Positions 18,524 to 27,441 of a stretch of 64,000 bases of DNA are shown here, piece after piece. Origin of the DNA: JALHNI01 sp044226365. GTDB taxonomy: Bacteria; Acidobacteriota; Terriglobia; Bryobacterales; Bryobacteraceae. The notes under the pieces are model-generated. The model was not told where the DNA came from, ran no database searches, and saw only the letters and a list, made by a program, of their open reading frames with translations. The DNA lies in contig JBGAHE010000021.1 of assembly GCA_044226365.1 (NCBI GenBank), positions 1 to 64,000 on the forward strand. Reading direction: 5' to 3'. How positions within the stretch are numbered: the first letter of the stretch is position 1; the number at the start of each line of letters is the position of its first letter. A program made the translations under genes and the position numbers.

Positions 18524-19843
18524 ATGGCCTTCGTGGAAAGCGTTTGGTGGATGCTCATCCTCATCGGGATCATGATCGTGATCCACGAATTGGGCCACTA
18601 CTGGGCGGGCCGCTATTTTGATGTGAAGATCGATGCCTTCGCCATCGGCTTTGGTCCTCGCCTCTTCGGTGTGCGGCGAGGCGAGACCGATTGGAAGGTC
18701 TGCGCGATCCCGTTCGGGGGCTACGTGAAGTTCGCGGGCTCCGAGCATGAAGAACGCGACGGCGATCCGCGCAGTTTCATGAACAAGCCTCGGTGGCAGC
18801 GGATGATCATTGCGCTGGCCGGTCCGGTGATGAACATTCTGCTGGCGCTGGTTCTGATGGCCGGCCTCTTCAGCATCGAGTTTCCCAAGCCGCTCTTTAT
18901 GGACCAGCCGGCCAAGGTCGGCAACGTCGTTCCGGACTCCGCCGCTGCCAAGGCCGGCGTGCTGGCTGGCGACACCATCGTCCGCATTGAAGATCAGGCC
19001 AACCCCACTTGGACTGACGTGAACCTTGCCTCGCTTGAGAACATCAACCGCTCGGTGAGCATCGTGATGCAGCGCAACGGCGAGACGGTCCCCCTGCAGA
19101 TCACGCCGAAGCACACCGATGCCACCGGCCTCGAATCGTTGGGCTGGCAGCCGGATTCCGACGTCGTGATCGCGCGGGTGGAGCCGGATTTGGACGCCGC
19201 CAAGCAAGGTCTCAAAGCCGGCGACCACATCATTTCGATCAACGGTGACGCGGTCCGCGCGCCCTATACGCTGGTCGACAAGGTGCGCCACAGCGAGGGC
19301 GAGCCGCTCACGATCGTTTATCGCCGCGGCGGCAAAGAGTACACCGCTGTCGTGAAGCCGATGTCGAAGAAAATGCCCGAGGCGCAGAAGCCGGTGTACA
19401 TGATCGGGGTTCTGGCCACGCCGATGACGCGGAACGTGCAGCTCTCGCCGATCGAGGCGATCAAGGAGTCGGCGAATTTCAACTATAAAAACGCCGGGTT
19501 GATCTATAGTGTGCTGCGCAGCATCTTTGAAGCGCGCCTGTCGCCCAAGACGATCGAAGGGCCGGTGCGCATGGCGCAGATGTCGCGTCAGGCGGCGAAG
19601 GAAGGCTTCGACTCCTACATTCAACTGATGTCGGGCGTGAGCCTGAACCTTGCGATCTTCAACCTGCTCCCGATCCCCATCCTGGACGGTGGAGTGATCC
19701 TGATGCTGCTGATCGAGATGGTCGCCCGCCGCGACCTCAGTCTGCGGCTGAAGGAAATGGTCTTCACCGTGTCCTTCGTCTTCCTGATCAGCCTGGTGGC
19801 GTTCGTCCTCTACAACGACATTCAGAAGGTCCTGAAAAGCTAA
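18524..19843 (+). CDS. rseP: RseP-type site-2 intramembrane metalloprotease
   Basis: A 439-residue membrane protease. The zinc motif HELGH (IVIHELGHYWAGRYFD) sits in the first membrane segment and the third ligand motif in FNLLPIPILDGG near residue 386. Two PDZ domains lie between, marked by VVPDSAAAKAGVLAGDTIVR and VEPDLDAAKQGLKAGDHIIS. RseP cleaves anti-sigma factors and remnant signal peptides in the inner membrane. It is preceded by TAGGAGAACTGA and co-transcribed with dxr. A long hairpin follows between it and the convergent synthase gene. Confidence 0.95.
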   Translation: MAFVESVWWMLILIGIMIVIHELGHYWAGRYFDVKIDAFAIGFGPRLFGVRRGETDWKVCAIPFGGYVKFAGSEHEERDGDPRSFMNKPRWQRMIIALAGPVMNILLALVLMAGLFSIEFPKPLFMDQPAKVGNVVPDSAAAKAGVLAGDTIVRIEDQANPTWTDVNLASLENINRSVSIVMQRNGETVPLQITPKHTDATGLESLGWQPDSDVVIARVEPDLDAAKQGLKAGDHIISINGDAVRAPYTLVDKVRHSEGEPLTIVYRRGGKEYTAVVKPMSKKMPEAQKPVYMIGVLATPMTRNVQLSPIEAIKESANFNYKNAGLIYSVLRSIFEARLSPKTIEGPVRMAQMSRQAAKEGFDSYIQLMSGVSLNLAIFNLLPIPILDGGVILMLLIEMVARRDLSLRLKEMVFTVSFVFLISLVAFVLYNDIQKVLKS

Positions 19844-19845
19844 AA

Positions 19846-19896
19846 GGCCTGCTCAGGCGGCCGCGATGGAGCGTATCGCGATCGGCTGAACAGGCC
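19846..19896. terminator. Long hairpin between convergent genes
   Basis: An 11-nt outer arm (GGCCTGCTCAG with CTGAACAGGCC, one mismatch) encloses an inner CGCGAT/ATCGCG stem. It fills the space between rseP and the synthase gene and probably ends transcription from one or both sides, although no long T-run follows on the plus strand. Confidence 0.55.
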
Positions 19897-19902
19897 AGGG
19901 CC

Positions 19903-21330
19903 CTAGGCGCAGAGCGCCACCCGAGGCTTCGGAACCGCGTGCAGCGACTCGATTCCGGCGAGCGTGAGCACGCCTCGCAGATCGCCGCCCAAGCCATACT
20001 CGGCGGCGTCCCGCACGGCAGCCGCTTTCGGCTCGAAAGCGACACCCAAGCCCGCGGCGGACAGCATACAGATATCGTTCATCCCATCGCCCACGGCGAT
20101 CACGTCTTCGCGCTTCATCTGCAGACGGTCCAGCAGATGCATCAGCGCGTTGTACTTGCACATGGTGTGTACGGGGCAGCCATGGGTATGGGCGAAGAGC
20201 GGGCAGGGCGTCAGTTCGCCGGAGCAGATCCCACTCCGGAAACGGACCAGGTTCGCTACGGAGAAGTCCGCAAAGACACGCCGCCGTACCATCTCGGCCG
20301 CCACGCTATAGCTGTCAGTAACGATGCCCACGCGATAGCCGGCCTTGCGCAGCGCCACCACGGTTTCGGCCGCGCCGGGCGTGAGTTCGATCTCCATTGC
20401 GGTTTTCACGAACTCTTCTTTCGGCACGTCTTTAAACGCTTGCGCAATTTGCCGCGCGCGTTCGCAGTCGGTGACGCTGTAGTTGTCGAGCCAGGGTTCG
20501 AGCAAATGCTCGCGGTCGGTGCGCAGGGCTAATTCGCGGATAAAGCGGCTGCGCAGCAGCGTGCCATCCATATCGAATAGCGCCAGGCGCTGCGGCTTGC
20601 CCAGATGATGGAAGTTCAGGGCCATTTCGGCGTGCATGTGCCGCTCCACTTCCTCGACTTCGCGCACATGTTCCCCGGCCAGACGGCCATATTTCTCGGC
20701 TCGCATCAGCAGCGTGCGCACCACCTGCTTGGCCATATTGCCGAGCGCATCCAACGTCTGGCTATCGTGTTCCAGATGGCCGATGTCCACTTCGACGATC
20801 CGGGCGCCGGCTTCGTGGGCGTCGATCAGGAGGCCGAGGTCGACGCCGTAGTCGGTCTCGAAGCGTAAGTCTTCGAGCACGTCGCGCCGCGCGGCCATGA
20901 TGCCCCCCAGGGGCTGTTTGAATTTTGCCAGCTCGGGAAAAAAGACCTGCAATAGAGGGCGCGCGGTGAGCACGGTCACGCGTCCGGCCGAACGGCTGAA
21001 ACTGGCCTTGGTGAAGTCGGCGCGATTGTTCATCAACGGCTCGGTCATCAGCTCAACCAGATCGGGCCGGAGTCCGGCGAGATCCCCGTCGAGGTAAAGA
21101 ATTACGTCTTCGGTGGCTGCGCGTAAGCCGTCACTCATGGAGGATCCTTTGCCCAGCAACGTACTGGTGATCACCTCCGCTCCGGCCGCTCGGGCAATAT
21201 GGGGCGTGTCGTCGACAGACCCGTCATCCACCACGATCACCTGTTTCACTAACGGTGAACTGGCAGCTAACTCAATCACACTGCGAATGCGGACCGCTTC
21301 GTTCAAAGCGGGGATGACAACAGTAACCAC
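19903..21330 (-). CDS. Fused glucosyl-3-phosphoglycerate synthase-like GT and HAD phosphatase
   Basis: A 475-residue two-domain enzyme. Residues 1-240 are a GT-A glycosyltransferase of the GpgS/GT81 type: VVIPALNEAVRIRSV, GKGSSMSDGLRAA (residues 60-72), the DxD motif in YLDGDL (79-84), DFTKASFSR and GRVTVLTARPLL. Residues 245-475 are a SerB-like HAD phosphatase with DMDGTLL (253-259) and VGDGMNDICML. GpgS makes glucosyl-3-phosphoglycerate from NDP-glucose and 3-phosphoglycerate; a HAD phosphatase (GpgP role) then yields glucosylglycerate, a compatible solute. Here both steps appear to be on one chain. GTG 21330 has AGGAG upstream. The exact sugar is inferred. Confidence 0.82.
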   Translation of the reverse strand: MVTVVIPALNEAVRIRSVIELAASSPLVKQVIVVDDGSVDDTPHIARAAGAEVITSTLLGKGSSMSDGLRAATEDVILYLDGDLAGLRPDLVELMTEPLMNNRADFTKASFSRSAGRVTVLTARPLLQVFFPELAKFKQPLGGIMAARRDVLEDLRFETDYGVDLGLLIDAHEAGARIVEVDIGHLEHDSQTLDALGNMAKQVVRTLLMRAEKYGRLAGEHVREVEEVERHMHAEMALNFHHLGKPQRLALFDMDGTLLRSRFIRELALRTDREHLLEPWLDNYSVTDCERARQIAQAFKDVPKEEFVKTAMEIELTPGAAETVVALRKAGYRVGIVTDSYSVAAEMVRRRVFADFSVANLVRFRSGICSGELTPCPLFAHTHGCPVHTMCKYNALMHLLDRLQMKREDVIAVGDGMNDICMLSAAGLGVAFEPKAAAVRDAAEYGLGGDLRGVLTLAGIESLHAVPKPRVALCA

Positions 21331-21548
21331 GGGCAGGTACTCCTTTTGTGTTTATGGTGGCGTCATTAACGTCTTTTAAGGATACGCTAAATGGGAACCG
21401 AAAGCCAGTCACAATCAGTTTTATGCCCAGAATTAACTGATAACAATGGTGTTACAGTTTTTCATAGGGCCGGTCGCCTAGAGGCGTATGCAAGAATGAT
21501 GCCAGAGAGAAACTGCGCGCTTTAAATTAAAGAAAATAAAGAAGGAAG

Positions 21549-22526
21549 CTAGAAATTGGGTTCGCTCCGGAACGCCTGCAAAGCGGTAACTATTGCCACC
21601 GTATAGATATCTTCTGCACTGCAGCCGCGGGAGAGATCATTGGCAGGCTTCGCCAGGCCTTGGAGAAACGGACCAAAGGCGGCGGCGCCGCCCAGCCGCT
21701 CCACTAGTTTGACGGCGATGTTGCCGGCGTCGAGATCCGGGAAGATGAGGGTGTTGGCCCGGCCGGCGACCGGCGAGCCCGGCGCCTTCGACTGTCCGAT
21801 ACTGGCCACCAATGCGGCGTCGCCCTGCAACTCGCCATCGGCGTCCAGTTCGGGCGCGCGAGCCTTCAGCACCCGCAGCGCCTCGACCACTTTGTCGGCG
21901 TGGGCATGCTTACCGCTGCCGCGCGTCGAAAACGAAAGCAGCGCCACTTCCGGCTTGGCGCCCAGCAGCGTCCGCGTGGAGTGAGCCGTGGCGATGGCGA
22001 TGTCGGCGAGTTGGGTGGAGGTGGGGTCGACGACGATGGCGCAGTCGGCAAAGGCCAGCATGCCGTTCACGCCGTAGGACCGGTCCTGCACGGCGACCAG
22101 AAAGACGCTGGAGACGGTTTTGACGTTCGGCTGCGGTCCGATGCAATGCAGCGCGGCGCGGACGGTTTCGGCGGTGGTGTTCGCTGCTCCTCCCACAAAA
22201 CCTTCAGCATCGCCCGCGGCCACCATCAGCGCGGCGAAGTAGAGCGGCTGACGGGCGGCCGCGGCGGCTTCTACCTGGGTGAGGCCCTTGGCTCGGCGCC
22301 GCTCGTAGTAGAGCGCCTCGTACTTCGGGAGCTTGGGACAACTGCCGGGATCGTTTTTTCGGATCAGGATGGGCGTCAGCAACTCTTCCCGCTTCAGCCG
22401 CTCGGCGGCCGCCTGGACGCGCGGGTCGTCGCCCTCGGGGAAGACGATGCGGGGACGGGGCGAGATGCGGCGCAAACGCTCGATGCGTTCGGCGATGAAG
22501 GCGCTGGCGGATTCAGGAATGGCCAT
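21549..22526 (-). CDS. pta: Phosphate acetyltransferase
   Basis: A 325-residue phosphotransacetylase of the short (catalytic-domain-only) type, interconverting acetyl-CoA and acetyl phosphate. Recognised segments are IVFPEGDDPRVQAAAERL, FVGGAANTTAETVRAAL, SSVFLVAV, ADCAIVVDPTSTQLADIA, VALLSFSTRGSGKH and NTLIFPDLDAGNIAVKLVER. No acetate kinase gene is nearby. It is divergent from mdh across 83 bp. The 218-bp AT-rich gap on its 3' side (21331-21548) contains no gene that I can see. Confidence 0.93.
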   Translation of the reverse strand: MAIPESASAFIAERIERLRRISPRPRIVFPEGDDPRVQAAAERLKREELLTPILIRKNDPGSCPKLPKYEALYYERRRAKGLTQVEAAAAARQPLYFAALMVAAGDAEGFVGGAANTTAETVRAALHCIGPQPNVKTVSSVFLVAVQDRSYGVNGMLAFADCAIVVDPTSTQLADIAIATAHSTRTLLGAKPEVALLSFSTRGSGKHAHADKVVEALRVLKARAPELDADGELQGDAALVASIGQSKAPGSPVAGRANTLIFPDLDAGNIAVKLVERLGGAAAFGPFLQGLAKPANDLSRGCSAEDIYTVAIVTALQAFRSEPNF

Positions 22527-22609
22527 GACGAACCCACTATCGTAGCGCGGTGATAAACTGATGGGTTCGGTTTGGACTCCTCCGAAGAATCTCGATCTAT
22601 AAGGAAATT

Positions 22610-23545
22610 ATGCGGAAGAAGGTAACGGTTGTTGGTGCCGGAAATGTCGGCGCCACGTGCGCAATGCGGATTGCCGACAAGGAATTGGCGGACGTTGTGC
22701 TCGTTGATGTGGTGGAGGGCGTGCCGCAGGGCAAAGCGCTCGACCTGATGCAGTCCGGCCCGGTGGAAGGCTACGACGTCACGCTCACCGGCGCGAATAA
22801 CTACGAGCCCACGGCAAATTCTGACGTGGTGGTGATCACGGCGGGCCTGCCGCGTAAGCCTGGAATGTCCCGCGACGACCTCCTCCTGGCGAACTACGAA
22901 ATCATGCGCAATGCCGCCGAACAGGCGGCCAAGTACAGCCCGAACGCGATCCTGGTGATCGTCTCGAACCCGCTCGACGCCATGTGCTGGACGGCTCTGC
23001 AGGTTTCGAAGTTCTCGAAGAACCGCGTCGTCGGCATGGCCGGCGTCCTCGATACGGCCCGCTTCCGGACCTTCATTGCCCAGGAACTGAATGTCTCGAT
23101 GGAGAACGTGACGGCGATGGTGCTGGGCGGCCACGGCGACACGATGGTGCCGCTCACCCGTTTGTCCAGCGTGTCCGGCATTCCGCTCACGGAACTGATG
23201 GACGCCGAGACGCTCGAGAAGATCGTGAAGCGGACGGCCAACGGCGGCGCCGAGATCGTCAGCTACCTGAAGACGGGCAGCGCCTACTATGCGCCGGCCG
23301 CGGCGACGGTGGAGATGGTCGAGTCGATTCTGAAGGACAAGAAGAAGGTGCTTCCTTGCGCGGCGCTGCTCGAAGGCGAGTACGGCGTGAAGGGGCTGTT
23401 TGTCGGTGTGCCGGTGAAGTTGGGCGCGCGTGGCATCGAGAAGATCTACGAACTGAACCTGACGGCCGAAGAAACCGCAGCGCTCAAGAAGAGTGCGGCG
23501 GCGGTGGAAGAACTGGTCGGCATCATCAAGCAGAAGATGGGCTAG
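22610..23545 (+). CDS. mdh: Malate dehydrogenase (LDH-like type)
   Basis: A 311-residue NAD-dependent malate dehydrogenase of the TCA cycle. It has the nucleotide-binding VVGAGNVGATCAMRIA, the mobile loop ITAGLPRKPGMSRDDL with the substrate-specificity arginines, VSNPLDAMCW, and the catalytic GGHGDTMVPL. The loop arginine pattern RKPGMSR indicates malate rather than lactate. AAGGAAATT precedes the ATG. A strong terminator follows at 23578. Confidence 0.96.
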   Translation: MRKKVTVVGAGNVGATCAMRIADKELADVVLVDVVEGVPQGKALDLMQSGPVEGYDVTLTGANNYEPTANSDVVVITAGLPRKPGMSRDDLLLANYEIMRNAAEQAAKYSPNAILVIVSNPLDAMCWTALQVSKFSKNRVVGMAGVLDTARFRTFIAQELNVSMENVTAMVLGGHGDTMVPLTRLSSVSGIPLTELMDAETLEKIVKRTANGGAEIVSYLKTGSAYYAPAAATVEMVESILKDKKKVLPCAALLEGEYGVKGLFVGVPVKLGARGIEKIYELNLTAEETAALKKSAAAVEELVGIIKQKMG

Positions 23546-23577
23546 CCACGGCGCGTCCGTGAAAATACGTGAAGAGA

Positions 23578-23611
23578 GGGCCAAAGATCTTGTCTTTGGC
23601 CCCTTCTTTTT
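23578..23611 (+). terminator. Rho-independent terminator after mdh
   Basis: A perfect 10-bp stem (23578-23587 with 23593-23602) with a 5-nt loop is followed by a T-rich tail. Confidence 0.9.
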
Positions 23612-23654
23612 GTAGTCTGAATGTTCAACGTCCGATCCGAGGGAGGCAGTCACG

Positions 23655-23771
23655 ATGGACTCCGAAACGATGGTCAAGGTAGTTTGCGGTGGACTGGCTG
23701 TCCTCTGCGTCGTCATCATCATCATGCGACGCAAGGGTGCGAAAAAGCCGGTCGATAACGACGACTTTTAA
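23655..23771 (+). CDS. Small single-span membrane protein (38 aa)
   Basis: A short frame with a strong ribosome binding site (GGAGG eight bases before the ATG). The product has an N-terminal MDSETMVKVV, a hydrophobic segment (GGLAVLCVVIIIM) and a basic-to-acidic tail (RRKGAKKPVDNDDF). It lies just after the mdh terminator and 15 bp before the SET gene, so the two may be co-transcribed. The function is unknown; the start signal and membrane-segment-plus-basic-stop pattern support a real gene. Confidence 0.65.
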   Translation: MDSETMVKVVCGGLAVLCVVIIIMRRKGAKKPVDNDDF

Positions 23772-23786
23772 AAATACTGTCCGCGA

Positions 23787-24263
23787 ATGAAATCTGCTAA
23801 AGCCGCTGTCGCCCGTGAGCCGGATGCCCCCGTTCTGAATCCGAAGTACTGCGCCTATAAGCTCAGCATTCGGCCTTCCGCGATCCATCGCTGGGGTCTG
23901 TTCGCCGAGGAAAACATTCCCATCCGGCGCAAGATCATCGAGTACACCGGGGAACGGATCAGCCGCCGCGAAACGAAACGCCGCGCCGACGAACGCCCGC
24001 TGCACTACATCTTCACCCTCGACAACTACTGGAATCTCGACGGCGCCGTGGGCGGTAGCGGCGCCGAGTACATCAACCACTCCTGCGAGCCGAACGTCTG
24101 GACCCTGATCACCAAGGGCCACATCCTCTACATGGCCAAACGGAACATCAGGAAGGGCGAAGAGCTCTTCGTCGATTACCACTTCGGGGCAGATGTGGAG
24201 CGGGTGCCCTGTAATTGCGGCGCCAAGACCTGCCGCGGCACCATCAACGACCTGCCCGAGTAA
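23787..24263 (+). CDS. SET-domain protein-lysine methyltransferase
   Basis: A 158-residue protein made almost wholly of a SET domain. Visible motifs are HRWGLFAEENI (the SET-N GxGLFA element), EYTGERIS, the AdoMet-binding NHSCEPNVW, ELFVDYHF and a C-terminal post-SET zinc motif CNCGAKTCRG. Such enzymes methylate lysine side chains; bacterial targets are rarely known and may be ribosomal or DNA-associated proteins. The post-SET motif is the eukaryotic-style CxCxxxxC form. It is followed after 3 bp by the YdjC-like gene. Confidence 0.88.
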   Translation: MKSAKAAVAREPDAPVLNPKYCAYKLSIRPSAIHRWGLFAEENIPIRRKIIEYTGERISRRETKRRADERPLHYIFTLDNYWNLDGAVGGSGAEYINHSCEPNVWTLITKGHILYMAKRNIRKGEELFVDYHFGADVERVPCNCGAKTCRGTINDLPE

Positions 24264-24266
24264 GTT

Positions 24267-25100
24267 TTGCGATATGAGTATGAAGTGCTTTCCACACTTC
24301 TGCTCTCTGCGCTGCTCGCCCAAGCCGGCGAAGTCCGTCTGATCGTCCAGGGTGACGACATGGGCGCGGCCCACGCCGTCAACGAAGGAACCATCAAAGC
24401 CTACAAAGAAGGCGTGATGCGCACGACGAATATCATCGTGCCGTCGCCGTGGCTATTGGAAGCGGCCAAGCTGCTGGCCGAGAATCCGGGGCTCGAAGTG
24501 GGCATTCATCTGGCGCTCACCAGCGAATGGACGCTGGTGAAGTGGCGCCCGCTGACGCATTGCCCCAGCCTCACCGATGCCAACGGCTACTTCTATCCGA
24601 TGGTGCGCCCGAACTCACGCTTCCCCGCCGGGCACAGCATCGTAGAGGCGAAGCCGAAGCTCGATGAGGTGGAGCGCGAACTGCGCGCGCAGATCGAAAT
24701 GGGCAAGCGACTGGTGCCCCGAGTCTCCTACATGACCACGCACATGGGTTTCGCGTCGCCCTTTCCGGAGATGCAGGAACTGCTGAAGAGGCTCGCCGAA
24801 GAGTACAAACTTAAGTTGCCCGGCGCCGGCCTGGGCCGGATGGGCAAGATCTACGAGCAGACGGACTCCGGGGAAGTGCGCGCGGCGAAGATCGCGGCCA
24901 AGCTCGAGACGCTGACGCCGGGGACGTACCTGCTGCTCGATCACGCCGCGCTCGACACGCCCGAAATGCGCGCCATTCATCACCCCGGCTACGAGAACGT
25001 CGCCCAGGACCGCGCCGCGGTGACCGAAAGCTGGATCAGCGAGAAAGTAAAAGAGGTCATTCGCCGAAAGGGTATTAAGCTGGTGGGCAATGTTCAATAG
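24267..25100 (+). CDS. YdjC/ChbG-like carbohydrate deacetylase
   Basis: A 277-residue exported protein of the YdjC family. GDDMGAAHAVNEGTIKA (about residues 29-45) holds the first metal-binding aspartates, VGIHLALTSEW the histidine, and SYMTTHMGFASP the next histidine pair. Family members remove acetyl groups from chito-oligosaccharides. The N-terminus is hydrophobic (LSTLLLSALLAQA), suggesting export. The start is uncertain: TTG 24267 gives this length, and a GTG a few codons later would give a cleaner signal peptide. The 3' end overlaps the next gene by 11 bp. Confidence 0.82.
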   Translation: MRYEYEVLSTLLLSALLAQAGEVRLIVQGDDMGAAHAVNEGTIKAYKEGVMRTTNIIVPSPWLLEAAKLLAENPGLEVGIHLALTSEWTLVKWRPLTHCPSLTDANGYFYPMVRPNSRFPAGHSIVEAKPKLDEVERELRAQIEMGKRLVPRVSYMTTHMGFASPFPEMQELLKRLAEEYKLKLPGAGLGRMGKIYEQTDSGEVRAAKIAAKLETLTPGTYLLLDHAALDTPEMRAIHHPGYENVAQDRAAVTESWISEKVKEVIRRKGIKLVGNVQ

Positions 25101-27387
25101 GTGGATGCTGGCGTTGGCCAGCTACTCGCTCTGGGCGCAGCCGACGGTACCGGCAACTTACACCAAGCTTTGCGCCGCTTGCCATGGGGATCGCGCGACC
25201 GGCACCGATCGCGGACCCAACCTGATCAACTCCCGCTCGCTGCGTTCCCGTTCCACGGAGAGCATCGCGAGCCTGATTCGCGAGGGCACCAAAGGCGGTA
25301 TGCCCGCGTTCCCGTTGCCGGCGGCCCAATTGCAGGAACTGGCCACCGCGGTGCGCGCGTGGAATGCGTCTGCCTTCGATGCGCAGCCGGCCGGCGACCT
25401 GGCGGCTGGACAAAAGATCTTTGAAAGCCGTTGCCTCAGTTGCCACATGGCGCGGGGGCGGGGTGGCTCCAACGGTCCTGACCTCTCGGGCATTGGCCAG
25501 GAACTGACCGTCACGGAACTCGAGCAGACGCTCACCAACCCGAGTTCGCGAAAAGGGCAGAAGAGCGGCGCTTCGTGCCCAAGCTGGGCGTTTTGTCCGG
25601 ACGACCCGTGGGGCGTGGTGAAGGTGACGTTGAAGAGCGGCCAACAACTACGCGGCTTCGCCCGTAGCCGCGGTCAGCACGACCTGCAGTTGCAGACGTT
25701 CGATGGTCGTCTGCATTCGCTCACTGATCACGTCAAGGTGGAGAGCGAACCGGCTTCTTATATGCCGGCCTTCCAGGGCAGTGCCAACGAGCGGCGCAAT
25801 CTCATCAGTTATCTGGCGCGCTTGAATGGCTTGCCGACGGGTGCCTTGCAAGGCACGCCCGCGCCGGTCACCGCGGCTCAGATGCAGGCTGTGCAGCAGC
25901 CGGCGGCCGGCGAGTGGCCGGGCTATCACGGACTGCCGAGCGGCAATCGGCACAGTTCGCTCAAAGAGATCAATGCCACCAATGCCACGCGGCTGGTGCC
26001 GGCGTGGAGCTACTCGCTGCCGCACCTGGGCTTGCAGACCACGCCGCTGGTGAGTGACGGCATGATGTACGTCACGGGCCCGAATCAGGTGTGCGCTTTG
26101 GCGGCTGACACGGGGCGCGAGGTGTGGTGTTATGTGCGCCCGCGCGGCGACGCCACGAAGATCTCGGGCGATGCGGCCAAGGGCGCGCAGCGCGGCGCGG
26201 CCCTGTTGGGTGAGCGCATCTTCTTTGCGACTGACGACGCGCATCTGATTGCGCTGAACCGACTGACTGGCGCGTTGATGTGGCAGGTCTTCATGCCGGA
26301 ATCGCAAGGCGCCTTTGGCGCCACGGCGGCGCCGCTGGTGGTAGGCGATCTGGTAGTAGCCGGGATCGGCGGCGGCGACGCGCCGCTGCGCGGCTTTCTG
26401 GCAGCTTACAAGGCAACTACCGGCGAGCAGGTCTGGCGCTTCTGGACGATTCCGAAGCGCGGTGAGAAGGCTTCGGAGACCTGGCTCGGCAACGCGCTGG
26501 AGACGGGCGGCGGTGCGACTTGGCTGACGGGGTCTTATGACCCCAGCTCCGACACCTTGTATTGGCCCGTCGGCAATCCGTATCCCGATACCGATGGCAC
26601 GGAGCGGAAGGGCGACAACCTTTATACCGATAGCGTGGTGGCGCTGGAAGCGAAGACTGGCAAGCTGAAATGGCACTTCCAGTTCACCCCGCACGATCTG
26701 TGGGATTGGGATGCCACCGAGCCGCTGGTGCTGGTGGATACGAAGTTTCAGGGGCGGGATCGCCAACTGCTACTGCAGGCGAATCGCAATGGCTACTTCT
26801 ATGTACTTGACCGGACGAATGGCGAATTTCTGTTGGGGGCGCCGTTCGTGAAGCGGCTGACCTGGGCCACGGGCCTCGACGCCAAGGGACGTCCGCAGGT
26901 GAACGAGAAAGCCAAGCCGACCATGGGCGGCACGGTGACGTGCCCGGCCGTGCGCGGGGCGACGAACTGGTACGCGACGGCGTTCAACCCCACCACGCGC
27001 CTCTTCTACGTGATGGCGGTGGAGGATTGCAACCTGTATCGGCAGGCGGGCAGTTGGTTTGTGCCCTACAACGATCCGGCGAATCCGCCAGTGAAGGTGC
27101 TGCGGGCGATCAACATCGAGACGGGCAAAATCGCCTGGGAAGTGCCGCAGACGGGGGCTCCCGAAGCGAACTATTCGGGCGTGTTGTCGACGGCAGGTGG
27201 ATTGCTGTTCTATGGCGAGTCCGGTGGCACGTTTGCGGCCGCGGATGCGGCGACGGGAAAGACTCTTTGGCACTTCAACACCGGGCAGGTGTGGAAGGCC
27301 TCGCCGATGACTTACACGGCCAAGGGCCGGCAGTATGTGGCGATCGCGGCGGGTGGCAACATCCTGGCCTTCACTCTGGGACGGTAG
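25090..27387 (+). CDS. Cytochrome c-PQQ dehydrogenase fusion (quinoprotein)
   Basis: A 765-residue periplasmic enzyme. A signal peptide is followed by two cytochrome c modules with CAACH (about residue 28) and CLSCH (about residue 117), then an eight-bladed PQQ propeller from about residue 275. Propeller repeats such as LIALNRLTGALMWQV and VVALEAKTGKLKWHF are clear. The catalytic region HDLWDWDATEP has the D-x-D pattern which, in XoxF and PedH-type alcohol dehydrogenases, marks lanthanide use. It probably oxidises an alcohol or sugar and passes electrons to the fused hemes. The ATG at 25090 overlaps the previous gene. Confidence 0.88.
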   Translation: MFNRWMLALASYSLWAQPTVPATYTKLCAACHGDRATGTDRGPNLINSRSLRSRSTESIASLIREGTKGGMPAFPLPAAQLQELATAVRAWNASAFDAQPAGDLAAGQKIFESRCLSCHMARGRGGSNGPDLSGIGQELTVTELEQTLTNPSSRKGQKSGASCPSWAFCPDDPWGVVKVTLKSGQQLRGFARSRGQHDLQLQTFDGRLHSLTDHVKVESEPASYMPAFQGSANERRNLISYLARLNGLPTGALQGTPAPVTAAQMQAVQQPAAGEWPGYHGLPSGNRHSSLKEINATNATRLVPAWSYSLPHLGLQTTPLVSDGMMYVTGPNQVCALAADTGREVWCYVRPRGDATKISGDAAKGAQRGAALLGERIFFATDDAHLIALNRLTGALMWQVFMPESQGAFGATAAPLVVGDLVVAGIGGGDAPLRGFLAAYKATTGEQVWRFWTIPKRGEKASETWLGNALETGGGATWLTGSYDPSSDTLYWPVGNPYPDTDGTERKGDNLYTDSVVALEAKTGKLKWHFQFTPHDLWDWDATEPLVLVDTKFQGRDRQLLLQANRNGYFYVLDRTNGEFLLGAPFVKRLTWATGLDAKGRPQVNEKAKPTMGGTVTCPAVRGATNWYATAFNPTTRLFYVMAVEDCNLYRQAGSWFVPYNDPANPPVKVLRAINIETGKIAWEVPQTGAPEANYSGVLSTAGGLLFYGESGGTFAAADAATGKTLWHFNTGQVWKASPMTYTAKGRQYVAIAAGGNILAFTLGR

Positions 27388-27441
27388 GCGGATATAGTAA
27401 TTGGCGAGGTTTTCGCCATTTACCGCCGGTTTGCTGTTCTG

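Noticed and set aside
18086..19624. A 512-codon open frame antisense to dxr and rseP
   Set aside because: His/Arg/Asp-rich shadow of two well-identified enzymes with no motif of its own.
21331..21548. Possible tRNA or small RNA in the AT-rich gap
   Set aside because: No cloverleaf, no conserved T-loop sequence and no promoter-terminator pair could be seen; only a short CTTTAA/TTAAAG inverted repeat.
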